From Hypomesus transpacificus (lineage: Eukaryota; Chordata; Actinopteri; Osmeriformes; Osmeridae): 64,000 nt of DNA. Both the position numbers and the translations under genes were made by a program. This document shows, piece after piece, positions 1 through 13,108 of this stretch. Below the pieces are notes generated by a model that was not told where the DNA came from, did not search any database, and saw only the letters and a list, made by a program, of their open reading frames with translations. Numbering within the stretch: the stretch's first letter is position 1; the number at the start of each line of letters is the position of its first letter. The stretch covers positions 5,735,386-5,799,385 of the forward strand of contig NC_061078.1 in assembly GCF_021917145.1 (NCBI RefSeq). Reading direction: 5' to 3'.

Positions 1-3000
1 CTTTGTTAACATCTTACCTCAGCCTCTTCCTCATCCTCCTCCTCCCTCCATTTCCACTTCCTACTCATCCATCCTCCTCCTCTTCTTCATCTTCCTCCTC
101 CTCTGAACCCCTCCTCCCCTTCTTCCATGTCCTCCCCCTTGTCCTCCTCCTCTCTCCTCCCCTTCCTCCTTCTCTCTCCTCTTCCTCTTCCTCCACCCCA
201 ACCAACTCCTCATCCTCCTCCTCTGAACCGTGTTCTGAGCAGGTGCAGATGCAGACCTATTTCTGGCCACTCTGTTATTGTGACATCATCAGCTTCACTT
301 CCCTGTTATTATCTCCTATCTCAGCTCTGTGACCCATGTTGAGATGGAGAGAGAGGTGACTGATTGGCCACTGCATTTCTTCATGGGCCCAATCACAGGA
401 AGGAGGAACAGGGCCTCTTAGGAAAGCTGTGGCATGCTGGCTTCTTTCATAGATGAAAGCAGATTTTACAGATGAAAAAAAAAACAAGAAACAATGGTTT
501 AAAACTTGTGCGTGCGCTCACACACACACGTGACCACACACAAGTACCCCCACACACACAAACACACAGACACACAGAGACATCCTCAGGGTGAAGGTCT
601 TGTCAGCCCTTTAATAAGCTCAGCAGGACCACAGGTCTGCCTGCTCTGATGCATCTGCAGCCAGGAAGAGAGGGTGGAACAGGTGGGACGATTAACTAGG
701 TGCCAGACCTGGTCCTACCTCACCCTCTTCTCCCTCTTCACACTTCTCCCCTTCTTCCTCTCTCACACTCCTCTCCCACCTTTCCCCTCCTCAATCAATT
801 CTCCTCCTTCCAGCCTGCCTCGCTCCCCAGCCTCTCTTCCAACACCCACACCTCACCCACCTCTCCCTCGGCCCCCTCATGGCCGGCTCACATGGAATTT
901 CATTAATTGGCAGGGCGCTTTCCATTTTAAACTGAGCGGCACTCCACATTTCAGCCTGTTCACTGTCTGACTTGAGTCTGCTGGACCTGTCTCTCAGTCT
1001 GCATCCTTCTTCAGCCCTAATGAGACAGACCACAAGGACACACACACACAATCACTCCAATCTTTTCTCATCACTGCAAGCAGTTAGCCTGCCCCCCACA
1101 GATATAACTATCTCTTCTGGACACTATTTGTAAGATGATCTATCTAAAGCCATTAATTGCCTGGCCAATTTACATAGTGAAAGATAGTGAGTACAAACCA
1201 CCTAATAATGTAACAATGAGGGGACCTGACTGAGCTGAATAGAGACTATCAGCCAGTATCAGAGGGCATGGGGAGGAGACGAGAGAGAGAAAAAGAGAAA
1301 GAGAAATAGAGAGAGAAGGAGAGAGAGACATAGAGAAGGATAGAGAACATATAGGAGAGTGAGTGAGAGAGAGAGAAAGAGGGGGGGGGGGGGGGTACAT
1401 TAGCATGCATATCAAGTCCGTTGACACATACAACCATCAGAGACATGATGAGGGTCGCCAGGCTGGGATGAAAGCTCTGTACTTTGATCCTCATTATAGA
1501 AATAATGGCCACCAATTTTTTTCTCTACTTTGACTACAATGGACATTGATTCTGGCAGACGTCCCATGCTGTGCAGAGTTGACAGAAGAGGCACGTTGGT
1601 ATACAAGGTTTGAGAGTGGAAAAAGGTGAGGGTGGACACCGGGGAGCATACATACTGTAGGCAGGGACAGGTGGCCTGCTTTTGTTCTCCCCTGGCTTCA
1701 TCCCCATTGTAGTGTGGCTTCTGGAGAGCCAACACAACAGACAAAATGATACTCCTCCAAGACCAGCAACCGGTCTATAAAAGTCGTTAAAAGAGTTGGA
1801 AAAGTAGAGAAAGAGAGAGAGAGAGAGAAAAAGAGAGGTAGAGAAAGAGATAGAAAGAGAGAGAGAGGTAGAGAAAGAGAGAGAGAGAGAGGTAGAGAAA
1901 GAGAGCGAGGTAGAGAAAGAGAGCGAGAGAGCGACGGGGGCGCAGCAGGAGGGAACGGCAGACAGAGATGACGCAACGTGGTGTGCGCCTGGTGAACTAG
2001 AAGCGCTGCGTACCCGAGGACGTGGACTTGAGATAACCCACTTCTGTCCCCTGCAGGGCAGCAGCAAGCTGCTGATAAATGGTGCTGTGTTTCTCTCCTG
2101 CGCACACGCATGCACGCACAGACTCTCTCTCTCACACACACACACACACACTGCTAACATCTAGCCAGGGAGGCTACAGTATGAGCCAGGGTATCATTAC
2201 CACTCATAGACACAGATGTGGTTCCACCTGCTTCTCATGCTCACCTCACTCTGTCTGATTCTTCCACTTTGAGGGTCGATGTTGTCCAGATCGTCAGGTC
2301 TCTTCCCCCACCTTGTTGCATCTCCGTTCCCCATGTAGATCCTATCCCATTTAGCAATGTCTATATATGCATACTTCAACACCATTCAAGATACTGGCAA
2401 TACTTCAAAGGCTCGTTAAGATCTGGTGTGTTGCTCAAATCAGAATCACCACCAGGTCTGCTGTACCTGGTTGGCTGTGTCTGCACAGTGAATAAGGAGT
2501 TAAACTGCTCGTTAGAATGATCTCCCCTAACATCATATTCAACCGAGGGGGGAGGGGGGGGGGGAGAAAAGGATGGAGAGAGGGAGAGAAAGAGAGACAG
2601 AGAGAGAAAGAGAGGGGTAGAGAGAGATGATGAAGTCTGTCTCTCCTATCACAGGCATCAGTTGAGATTCTGGTGGGAGCACCATGGTGAGAGCTGACAA
2701 TTACCGTGTTTAATCCAGCACAGAAGAGCCCCCAGCCCCTGCTAAGCCCTCCTACCAGGCCCTGTTGAGTATGACAGATGGACAGAGATATTGCAGTCAT
2801 TAAAACAGGCAAACTGCAGTGAATGACCCACCAAGACTCGATTGTAGTCCATCGATCCAACACTGCTACACGCTGTCTGGGTGAACACACACACGCAGAC
2901 ACAAACACGTGCGCACACGCGTGATCACAGACACTGATCCCTGGACACTAGGTGGAGACATAAAAGGAGAAGGTCGTGTGAGTTTTAACACAGGGGACTG

Positions 3001-6000
3001 AACATTATGTAGCTGGATCCATTACGAGAGAGAGCCTTTCTCCCTCTTACATCTGCACAACGTTTAACAGCAGTAGAAATTTATTCTACTGCTTTTAGAG
3101 CCATAAATGCTTACTTGAGAGGGAATTGAGAGCCTCTCTCTAATATTGGCAGATTACAGTCTGGAACAGTTTGAACTGATATTATCAGATACTCTAGTCA
3201 AGTAGGTAGAGTGTGTGAATTAGAATTGCCACGAAAACTACGTCTGTATTTAACTTAAATCATTAGAGTTCACAAAACTTGCAAGACAAGATGAACAATA
3301 GTTGTCTCTCTACTGATCTGGTTGCAGGGGAAAGATCAGATTTCACCAGAAAGCAATCACTGTCTGTATTTATTTACAGAGATGGAGACTAAAATGACAA
3401 AATATGGGTGAAATTTGCAATGATCTCTAGTGGGGAGCGTCAAATATGGGCTGCACTCCAGCCAGTTTGCCAATAAAGGGATTTCAAACAAAGCTTTTAG
3501 GAGAGGAGGAAGTTTGAGGAGGAAGGCTGAATCCATCCTGGTGCCTGGGATAATTGCACCCCATCTGTGACAGTTCTAACACTCATCTCCCCTCAAACGG
3601 AGCCGACTCTTAACAACTTTACTTACTTTTTACTGATCAGGTAAAAGAGAATGGAAAGGGGCCTTTGTGTTGCCATTTGAATAGCTGCGACATCTTTTTT
3701 TCCCAGTTAAATCTAGCTCACATGTCGAAGCCGCTGGCTGCGCCTGGCAGGAGCTTTGTGCCAAGCGTAAATGTGGGGGTTCAGTGACAGCCAAATACCC
3801 CACAGATGGTGTAGGATCAGTGGTGGACTGACTGTGTGTGGTAAAACAAAGCGTCTGGTCCTCGTTTGGATGATGATTGTGTTTGAGCACATAATGATAA
3901 TCTGAAGCCAGGAGCCTGACTGGCAGGGTGCAGTATTTTGAGTTCCGATCAGTTGTGCTTCTTCTTCTTCTAAACTGAAGCTTTAAGAATATTCTCCAGA
4001 TAGCCCTGCCTGGACTTTTCTTGGACAGGAAACTAAAAGTTTTGAAACAAACGTTTTACATTATGTATTTGATTCGTTAAGATGAGTTGCCCTTTGAAAG
4101 TTACTCTCTTCTGTACATTTTACAGTATAAATTTGTCCATGTCGAACTCTTTACCATAGAGAACCAGCAACAGAAAATCTATGAACATGACTTACAATTG
4201 GTTTCAAAACTCCCCAGGCCAAGATGATGAAAGACAGGTCAAACACACACATACACTCACACACAGCAGGGAGTGCAATGAGACACATTCGTTCTGTCAG
4301 GAGTAAAAATTTAAATAAAACAGTTGGTTTGTAGAGAAGTGAGGTGAGGTCATACAAGGACAGGCACAATCAGACAGAACAGCAGTACGCAACAACTGTT
4401 TAGGTTTTTTTGTTGTTTCCTTTTTGTTTTATCTGACCAGTTTTATATCTTTTAACAGCCTTATCTTCGATTAGTTTCCAACTGGCGTCCATGTTGTTCA
4501 GACCAGACCAAGTTGTTTTAGGCGCCGTTCGTTGCCGACATAGATTTCCAATTTCTGTCAAAAATCAATTTTGAGGCTCTGGCTCCCCCACAGACACACA
4601 CACACACAATCTCATAAGCATTTTCTACTGCGCTATCAATTCAGTGGTAAGAGGAGAGTGAGACATGAGTCATGGGGTGAACTAGACGTTTCCAGACAAA
4701 GCTCATCAACATTCAACTGGAAGTCATTCTTAATTATAATATGCACTTTTTCCAAAACTTCCCCATGATGACAGACCTGCATTATTTATGACCGAACCTC
4801 ATATACGAAACATACTATGACAGCTCTTTGTTTTCTAACAGTACGTCTCTGACACTGAAGGTCATGTGAGCATGGAGGCTGGAGAGTAGTAGGGGGGCTG
4901 ATAAAGATGAATTTGGACAAAAATGTAGTTGAATTATTCCTGGCCTGGAGCTAGGCGGTAATACGCCTTTTATGTCATATGATATGGCAGCAGTAATGGG
5001 GTTGCTTTGAGGATTCAGTACAACCCCCCCCCCCCCCCCCTCCACACACACACACACCACATCCCCCTGTCTAGCACATTCCCAAATCCATAGTCCACAG
5101 TCTCACACACACTCACATCAGAGACGGGTGTGATGTCAGGTTATTTGTGTGAAGGTAATTCCCTCCCCCCCATCTGACAGACTTCCTGTCAGTCTCATTT
5201 CCTGTCTGTCCTCTGTCCCCTCCAGCCCAGCTTTGGTCCTCCGGGAGCCTGACACTCAGTGAAGATGAAACGCTGGTGAGTAGAGGATCTGGCCTGCCAC
5301 TCCTCCATCCTGTCTTCCCTCTCTCCTCCTCACATCTGCACGCCTCTACTCTGTTGTGGCACAAAATCAATAAACGTCCTCTCAATCGCCTTTCAAAAAC
5401 AACTGGTCATTTCGGATCAGACAGGGTGACCCAAGCAATAGCTGCCTCCACTGTTCTGATGGTGTGAAACAGTTAGTGGATGTTCATAGTGTTTCCATTC
5501 CATGTGGTGGAGTTAAATGGGTCAAAATAAAGCCAAAAATGATATAATGATATTAGAATAGGACTGATTTCAGGACTGTGTCAGACATGTCACTGTCTGG
5601 GCCCTACCCATGGATAGGTGATCGGTACCACTATGATGATACAATGACCATTACGTACTTCAGCTATTTTATTCCACTTGATAACTACAGAACACAATAG
5701 AAGATCATACACACTATCTTCTCTCATTGTCAAGTGAGAAGCCATTGTCACTGCAGTGCTGTCTGAAGATCCTGCTCACCAGCTATTCTCTGGGTTCTTA
5801 CCATCCAGCACACTCTGATCCACTTTAATTATGACCTGCACCATTTAATTCAGTTTTGGATTTGTGGAATAAATTGTTCTGCTAAGTTCGGAGTGAGTCA
5901 GTAAAACCTGTCGAATTTTCAGCGAGACACGCCAGATTACGTAATTAATCAAGTTGCCCTTGGTGTAATGAGGTTTTACCAACCCCCTTTTAATCCCCGG

Positions 6001-6178
6001 GAAATTAATCATCTGGAATTAAACAATTGTGAGTATTTTATAAAAGGTTATGCTTTAAGCCCACAAAACATAACCTCTCTCTCTTCACACTGTGGTAGTG
6101 GTGCCAACTACATTTTGCACGCTTCGTAAAAGTACATTTTCCGAAAATGAATAGAAAAATGTAAACACAATTTCTCAT
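1..6178. other. Gene-poor left flank with simple repeats and possible regulatory elements
   Basis: I see no exon chain here that can be joined into a gene. The first 230 bases are pyrimidine-rich low-complexity sequence. GA-rich tracts lie near 1270-1390, 1800-1935 and 2570-2630, and CA tracts near 520-580, 2130-2150 and 5040-5060. A C run lies near 5026-5041. The stretches at about 860-970, 3430-3590 and 5820-6040 are more complex, with TAAT-type homeodomain core motifs and no open frame, so they may be conserved non-coding elements (inference). Long frames in the region come from low-complexity sequence. One isolated exon-like piece at 5226-5275 is listed separately. The right edge is set at the likely shcbp1 poly(A) signal. 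Confidence 0.5.
5226..5275 (+). other. Isolated exon-like segment (uncertain)
   Basis: A pyrimidine tract ending in CTCCAG precedes 50 nt that are open in one frame and end at a perfect GTGAGT donor. In that frame (two bases, then 16 codons) it reads QLWSSGSLTLSEDETL, which has balanced, protein-like composition. I cannot find partner exons on the plus strand, I do not recognise the peptide, and a gene running this way would converge on shcbp1. It could be a chance splice-like arrangement or one exon of an unrecognised transcript. Confidence 0.2.
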
Positions 6179-6184
6179 TTTATT
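6179..6184 (-). terminator. Candidate poly(A) signal of shcbp1
   Basis: TTTATT on the plus strand reads AATAAA on the minus strand, about 510 nt downstream of the shcbp1 stop codon. It is the first canonical hexamer I noticed there. The 3' UTR end is inferred, since no transcript evidence is available. Confidence 0.4.
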
Positions 6185-6696
6185 CGCATATGGTGTTGCA
6201 ATGTTGATAATGCTTTCAGCATAATACAAATGGGCTGAATTAAGCCACCGAGGTGAAAAACAAACGTACACTCTGAAAAACATACACTGTGCATTTACCT
6301 CAACCAAAGAATTGACATCACCCCAATTTAGAAATGTACATCACTGAATTACAAAATCAAATAATGTGTAAAACTGATACAATATTCATGACACCGTGGG
6401 GGGGAAACTTCTCAGTGAGTGCTTCGTAAATACATTCAACGTGTAGACATCAAAAATAAGACTCCAGTCTGAAGCATTACCAACTTTCATTTCATAAACT
6501 CAAGACTTTAACAACAGTCCATCAAAAATGGAGATTGTAGCTAAAAGGCCAGTTAAAACCATTAAAAAAAGCCCCGTTTCATTTTGTGCTCACTCACAAA
6601 CCAGTGCAGCATAGAGGAATGGCTAAAGAAATAAATAAAAGGTCAAAGTGTCTGTGGTTTGTGCATGCTTTCAGTGATAAAGAAACCGAAGAGGGT

Positions 6697-9600
6697 TCAG
6701 TAGAGGAAAGTTCCAAAGCTGCCTTTGCCATTGCGTCTGAACTGGTTCCCCTGGATGGAGACGAACATCTCTTGGGAGAGCAGGTTGTCCACAGCCTGGG
6801 TTCCCAGCTCCCTAATCCTGCTCCTCTGACGACACAGCTTCTTGGCCGACGTCGCCACCAGCTCCCTCTCGATGGCCCCGTTACCCTCGGTGACCTCTGG
6901 CGTGGTGTCATAGCAATGAGGGGCCGACGTCTCCGCGACGTCTAGCCCAATGAGGGGAACGTCCACTTTTGCCTCTCCGCCAACCCCCTCTCCTCCCTCG
7001 GCCTCGGCCTCCTCGCTCACCCCCTTCCCCTCCTCCTCCTCCTCCACCGGCTCTCCTAGGAAAGAATCACCAGAATACATGTTAGCATAAAGGGTGTGTG
7101 TGTGTATGTATGTGTGTGTGTGTGCGTGTGTGGCCCAGCGTGTGTACCTGCAGCAGCAAACTGGTCCTGATCCTCTTCTGCTCCAGGTTTGACCAGGATC
7201 ACACCGTAGCCTTCGTTGTTGTGGATCACGTTGTTCACCATGGTGATCTGGGGCATGGTGTCCATCTCATCTGCAAAGTCCTGGAGGGAGGAACACACAA
7301 CAGAGAAGGACCAGGAGGAACACACAACAGAGAAGGACCAGGAGGAACACACAACAGAGAAGGACCAGGAGGAACACACAACAGAGAAGGACCAGGAGGA
7401 ACACACAACAGAGAAGGACCAGGAGGAACACACAACAGAGAAGGACCAGGAGGAACACACAACAGAGAAGGACCAGGAGGAACACACAACAGAGAAGGAC
7501 CAGGAGGAACACACAACAGAGAAGGACCAGGAGGAACACACAACAGAGAAGGACCAGGAGGAACACACAACAGAGAAGGACCAGGAGGAACACACAACAG
7601 AGAAGGACCAGGAGGAACACACAACAGAGAAGGACCAGGAGGAAGGAAAGAATGAATGGTGAAAGACGAGATGGAAAGGAGAGGGAAAGAGGATGGGAGG
7701 AACAGGTGGCGGAGAAGAGAGAACAGTTAAGTGTTGTGGAGATAGTCCTTCAGGTTTCAAAAGCTCTACACTTTAACCAAGTGGGTGGAATGAGTAGCAA
7801 GATGAACTTTCTAGAACAAAACACCACTTCTCTGGATGGAGACAGCCCAGTTGAGTCCCATCTACTCTGCAGAGTACAGGAAGTGTACAGTGAGCACATC
7901 AACACAATCGGAGCCTGCCAGTGGACCTCACCTTAATGAGAATGCCTTCTTTACAGTGATGGATGCCGTTGCCCACCAGACTACACACACTGCCAGGGTA
8001 GATCTCCACGCCCGCTCCCTATAGGACCCAGCACAGGCAGGTGGGGATGGGGGTGGAGGGGCACACAAAAACGATTTGACCCATTCACACATTATCGATG
8101 AATACAACCTTACACACGCGTACACAATTTCATGCGCGCGTGCACACACACGCGTGTACCTTTGAGCCGTAGAGATCACACATGTTCATGGTGAGCTGGG
8201 CAGAGGTGCGCACAACGACCCCAGTGGTCTCACACTGCAGCACACAGTTCTCCATCTCCAGCTTCCCCTGACGGACACCTGCAGAGGAGGAGAGGAGGGA
8301 GGGGGGGGGGGGGTTGGAAGGAGAAGGGGGAGGGGAAGGGAAGAGAGAGGGGGGAGGTGAGAAGGTTGGTCTGCTAGAGTGGTTGGACCTCAAAAGGCCC
8401 CGCCCACCATCCTGGTCATGCCCAGCAGACCGTGTCGTCTCAGTGCTGGCGTCCACAGCAGGAAGCTAGCTAGCTGGGGTGGTGGTGAAAGCTCAGTACT
8501 GGTCAGCTACTCACAGAGAATGCCCTCGATGGCGTCGTGCTGGATGAACTTGACGTTGGAGATCTTCACGCTGGCTCCCGTGGACTCCAGAAACGAGTCT
8601 CCTTTGCTCTGCTTCTCGATCACCACCTCGTCAGGAAGACCGAACCCTGCCCAGAGACACAGCAGCCATGACGACAGCGCAGAGCCGTGGGGAAGCACAA
8701 TCCCCAGGAGGGCGCAGCACCGGGAGCAGTCTCAAAAACATCAAACAGTCTGAGGTTGAATTGTGGATAAACGGGCCATTGCACTTTCCCAGGCTCTACC
8801 CAGACTCTCTTTTGAAGAATCATGTTGACAGGGGCAGGGATCGGCGAAGATATTACACAACATGTCATGTAAACCTTTTCAGAAATGCTTTCAGAAAGGG
8901 TTGGGCTTTAAACCGCCCCTCCTACGCCCCACCCCCCACCCTAGGCTCAAGGCACGGAGAATCAGTGGTCTCTGAGAGAAAGAGAAAACACATTCCTGGG
9001 TCGTGCAACGAGGCTGGGAGTGGTGCAACGCTCCTTGGAGCCACCTGAAGTCGAGCCGTGGGGCCTGGGTCGCTGACCGCAACGCTCTGGCTCTCCAGTG
9101 TCTTCACATGGGGGGGGGGGGGGAACCAGTCTCCAAACCCTTCTTTTAGGATGGTGGGGACTACATAAGGGCCATCAAGAGGACAAGCACCTTCACTGAG
9201 GGCAGTGGCCCAGCCCAGTCATGATGTCAGAGACTGAGAGCTGGGCTGCAGAGCTCCTCCCTCCCCTGGGTGGCAGGGCTGGACCAGAGGGCAGGCTGTG
9301 AAGGATCCTTCTGTCAGCCAGGTGTCATTAGCTCTTTGACTCCAGGTGCTCCACACTCATTACACTCACAGCCATTATCAACACTAGCCTTGGCCAGATC
9401 AGTCTCTACCCCTGGCCCCTACAGCAACCCCCCCCCCCCCACCCCGCCCCACCTCGAGCCCCCAGATCCCTTCCAGCCCTCCGCTTGGCCTCCTTCATAT
9501 TGTGGCTGTTCAGTAAGTAAGACAAAGCTCTGCGTGTACGCCACAACCATCTAGACAATCGACTCTATGCTTCGAGGGAGAACTGGATTTGAATAAGCTC

Positions 9601-12600
9601 TAATTGAGTTGCTCTTCTGCCTGCATCATGCAGACCGCTCGGCCTCATACCAGGGCCTCTTAATGCTCCCCTCAGGGGATCATTGACGAGCACACACACA
9701 CACACACACACACACTCACGCACATATGCCATGCAAGCATTAAGCAGGTTCTCTTGTCTGTTTATATACCATTACACAAGTATTAAGCAGCCTTCCTGTT
9801 TGGTTTCCCCCAGCTCCCTCCTTGCCGCGCTGCGCTGATGCCTTCTGGGCTGTGACCTCCCTCCTACGCCAGGCGCCCCCCCGCTCTCCCCTGGGCTCGG
9901 CTGGCGCTGCCCCTCAGCTTGGCTCATTCATTATCATTACCGGGCCCTCGCTGCGCCATCAAGCCCAATTTAGCCGAGCCAGGGCTGTAATCTGGCTGCT
10001 CTGTCCTAGCCGCTCTGGCGGGCTGCTCCTGTGCGAGGCGGCTCTGGCCCTCAGCATGAATTAGCATGCTAGCTAGCGCCGCCGCTCCAGAAGGTCACGG
10101 CGCCGGCCAGGGATAATCATCTGCAGGTGAGACGGCCACGCAGAGACGGGGAAACAAGCAGCAATAAAACGGTCACGGAGGGTCCAATATTGACTCTTCC
10201 CCTCCGCCGCTCGCCGTTGCAAACGAGGATATTTCAAGTGGAAGCAAGGGGGAGGGGGGGGGGGGCCAGACCAATACAAACCGCAGATTGCTCTGCTGCG
10301 AGCGGAGGAATAGATTCTCACACACACCCCTCCGACGTGTCTTATCTGGAAACCCAGGTTACATGGGAGGACGGCCCTGCTTTATGAGGGCGCTGTGTAC
10401 ACGTGCTAATGTACGAAAGGTGCAGCGGGTGTAGCGGTGAACAGTGTTAGGATTACAGCTGCGTTCCTGGTGTGTGTGTGTGCGTGTGTCTCGCACCGCC
10501 TGCTGTACATTCAATTTGCACCGGTCCAAACGCCGCTTGACATTTTCCCATTTTCAAAGCGTCGGCTGAAAGGAGCCAATCGGAGACCTCTTACCTTCCA
10601 CCACGATGGAGTCTGGAATGGTGATGGAACTGGGGACGCTGTAGTGTCCAGGCAGGATGAGGACCACGTCACCTTCGTAGCAGCTGCCCACGGCCTGCAC
10701 CGGGTCACTGTGGAACTAAAACACAGACACCCCAACAGCTGAGCACTCGCATACTTCCCTTCTCTCTCTCCCCGGTCCTCGGCAGAGACGCACGACGGAA
10801 GCGCGAGGATACATTGTTCCCTTTACAGTGTTTATCGTCGTGTCCCTACTGTTTCCCAGCGTGTTCTTGTCACACAACTGAAGAGAGACAGACAGACACA
10901 CTGGGTCTCGGAGGAATACACAGAAACTAGAGGCACTCTGCGCTGCATGAGCACACACTGAGCTTTGTACACACACACACACGCACGCGCAGGCGCGGGT
11001 CTCCCTGGGGAATAGAACAATACATGAACAAGTGAGATCAAAAAGTAATATAGGGAAAGTACTTCAGCTGCCCTTGCCAATCCCAGTGTGTGTTCTAGAG
11101 CAGTAGCTACATTAGCGTACGGTTCCTGGTGCTGCTAGAAGCTGCTTGGCTAGCCGTGGAGACACAGCAGAGAACTGAGCACTGAGCTGAACCAGAGGCA
11201 GAGAGGAAGCTCCAGCTCCAGGCATTGGGGTTAATTACAGGACGTCCATTCACCCTTTTGACAGATTAAAAGCTAACTGAATGGGATTACTAGGAGACCG
11301 AACTGTCTGGCTGGAAATGAAATACAAATGCACATCAAACCTGTTCTCAGCTCTGCTTAAACCCAGCAGGGTTGCAGAGGTCTGTGCGAGTAACCATTTC
11401 ACACAACCCGCTCCTCAAATGAGACCGGCAACAAAGAACAGGTGGCGGCTTGAAAACAAATGTCACGTTACTGATTTCAACTCAGTCACCCAAGATGATT
11501 AGAATCTCACTTGAAGTATCGCTGCATTTTGAAATGTGAAATTGAATGTCGAACTGCCAGTGAACCGTGCGCATTCTGGGGTGATGTTTACCTGGACCTG
11601 GTAGTCTTCTCCCGAGAACTCCGGCTGCAGCTTGTTCACCATCAGGCTGTGGAGCTGGCTCACCTGGGTGGGGGCCGACACCACGTGAACCAGCCGCCCT
11701 CCACCCTCCCTCACCCCCCGGGCGCTGCACGACTGCAGACCCGAATTCACCTTGTATCCCAGAACATACCTGGGGGAAACGGGAGGAGAGGGATAAAAGA
11801 GAGAAAAGAGATGAGGCACAAAGAGAGAGAGAGGAGGATGAGGGGGAGGAGGGGTCAGATTGAGTTGAACCTTGACCAGGTCACCATTTTCTGAAGCACT
11901 AAAATGTTGTTATCATACACGGCGTGGTAGCAAGGAGCAAAACGGACTGAGCTACATTCAGCAACACATTCTTCACATCACGAAGCACGCGAGACACATT
12001 TCTCTACCATAACTTCACAGAGAAGAGTCTGAGGAATGTAGCAAACATTCTGCAGGTTCATCAATAGGCCCCATGGAATAAATCAAGTCTCCAGCTCCCC
12101 TCACCCCCCCGTCCCTCCTTCCTCTCACCCCCCCTCCCCCCTCCCCCTCACCTGAGCAGGGGGTTCTCCATGATGCGGAGCTTGCGCTTCAGGCCCTCCA
12201 TCTGCTCGTACAGCTTGAGGCCCTCCACCATGGAGACGTTGTCCAGCTCCGACTCTGAATCACAGCTCAGGCCGTTCCTCAGGCTGGAGAACTCCTGGTA
12301 GCTGGCTGAGCAGCGCTGCAGCAGAGAGCCGTACTCAGATACCAGGCCGGCGGGCACGCGGTCCTCCAGGATGTCGTAGTACCTGAAGAACACACAGGCA
12401 GACAGGCAGGAAGAGAGACAGGCAGGAGGAGAGACAGACAAGACAAAGAGATCCAGAAAGAGACACAGAGGAAAGCGGGAAAGGAAAATGTTTCCGTGGC
12501 TTTAGAAATTCTGGAATCTAATAAACACCTCCACCATCACAATATGAAAAGTAGAGTAAGAGAAGAAACCTTTTTAACGTGCAGCAGTATTCAACGCCAT

Positions 12601-13073
12601 GGGCCATTTTTTGACATAAATAAAGGCACTTATTGTGTGAGATGCTTTTATATTGACGGAAACCGTAACATTTAATATTATAAAGACAACTTATATAAAG
12701 CATATAAAGAATGCAGCAAACAAAGTTTGTCTCTTTTCTACATGCACAAGTAGAAATGTCAAAAAAGCTTGAGTGCCTGGCCTTGTAGCATCTTTCCTCA
12801 CCAACAGACCTCAACCCTTAAGTAATAGCTCCCTGTCACCCCCCCCCCACACACACACACACAACCCCGTTGAGGGAACAGTTTCCCCAAAATGTCACCA
12901 CAGGTGTCAAAAAACTAATCCGGTATCTGTCAAATACCAAGCGGTGAGCCGTCTCTTCCTTCCTGTCCTAAAAAAGGCTTGAATGCCCTCAGAAATAATC
13001 AAACCGTAGCTAAGTACTTTGGAGAACGGACAACTCAATGTCCCCCTATCCCACAGCGCCATCTAGTGTTCAT

Positions 13074-13108
<35 letters not shown>

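Noticed and set aside
2218-2385. Minus-strand open segment with a GTGAGC donor
   Set aside because: It lacks a polypyrimidine tract at the acceptor and shows no recognisable family; likely chance.
2655-2686. Short exon-like segment (acceptor, 32 nt, GTGAGA donor) on the plus strand
   Set aside because: Too short and isolated. The phase does not link to the 5226-5275 segment through any visible exon, and the neighbourhood is GA-rich.
7056-7760. Long open frames on both strands across the 27-bp array
   Set aside because: The unit length is a multiple of three and has no stops, so every frame stays open. The array lies in a shcbp1 intron and has no coding signal.
10090-10127. Plus-strand micro-exon pattern antisense to shcbp1
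   Set aside because: Only 36 nt, in CpG-rich sequence where AG and GTGAG are expected by chance. No partner exons.
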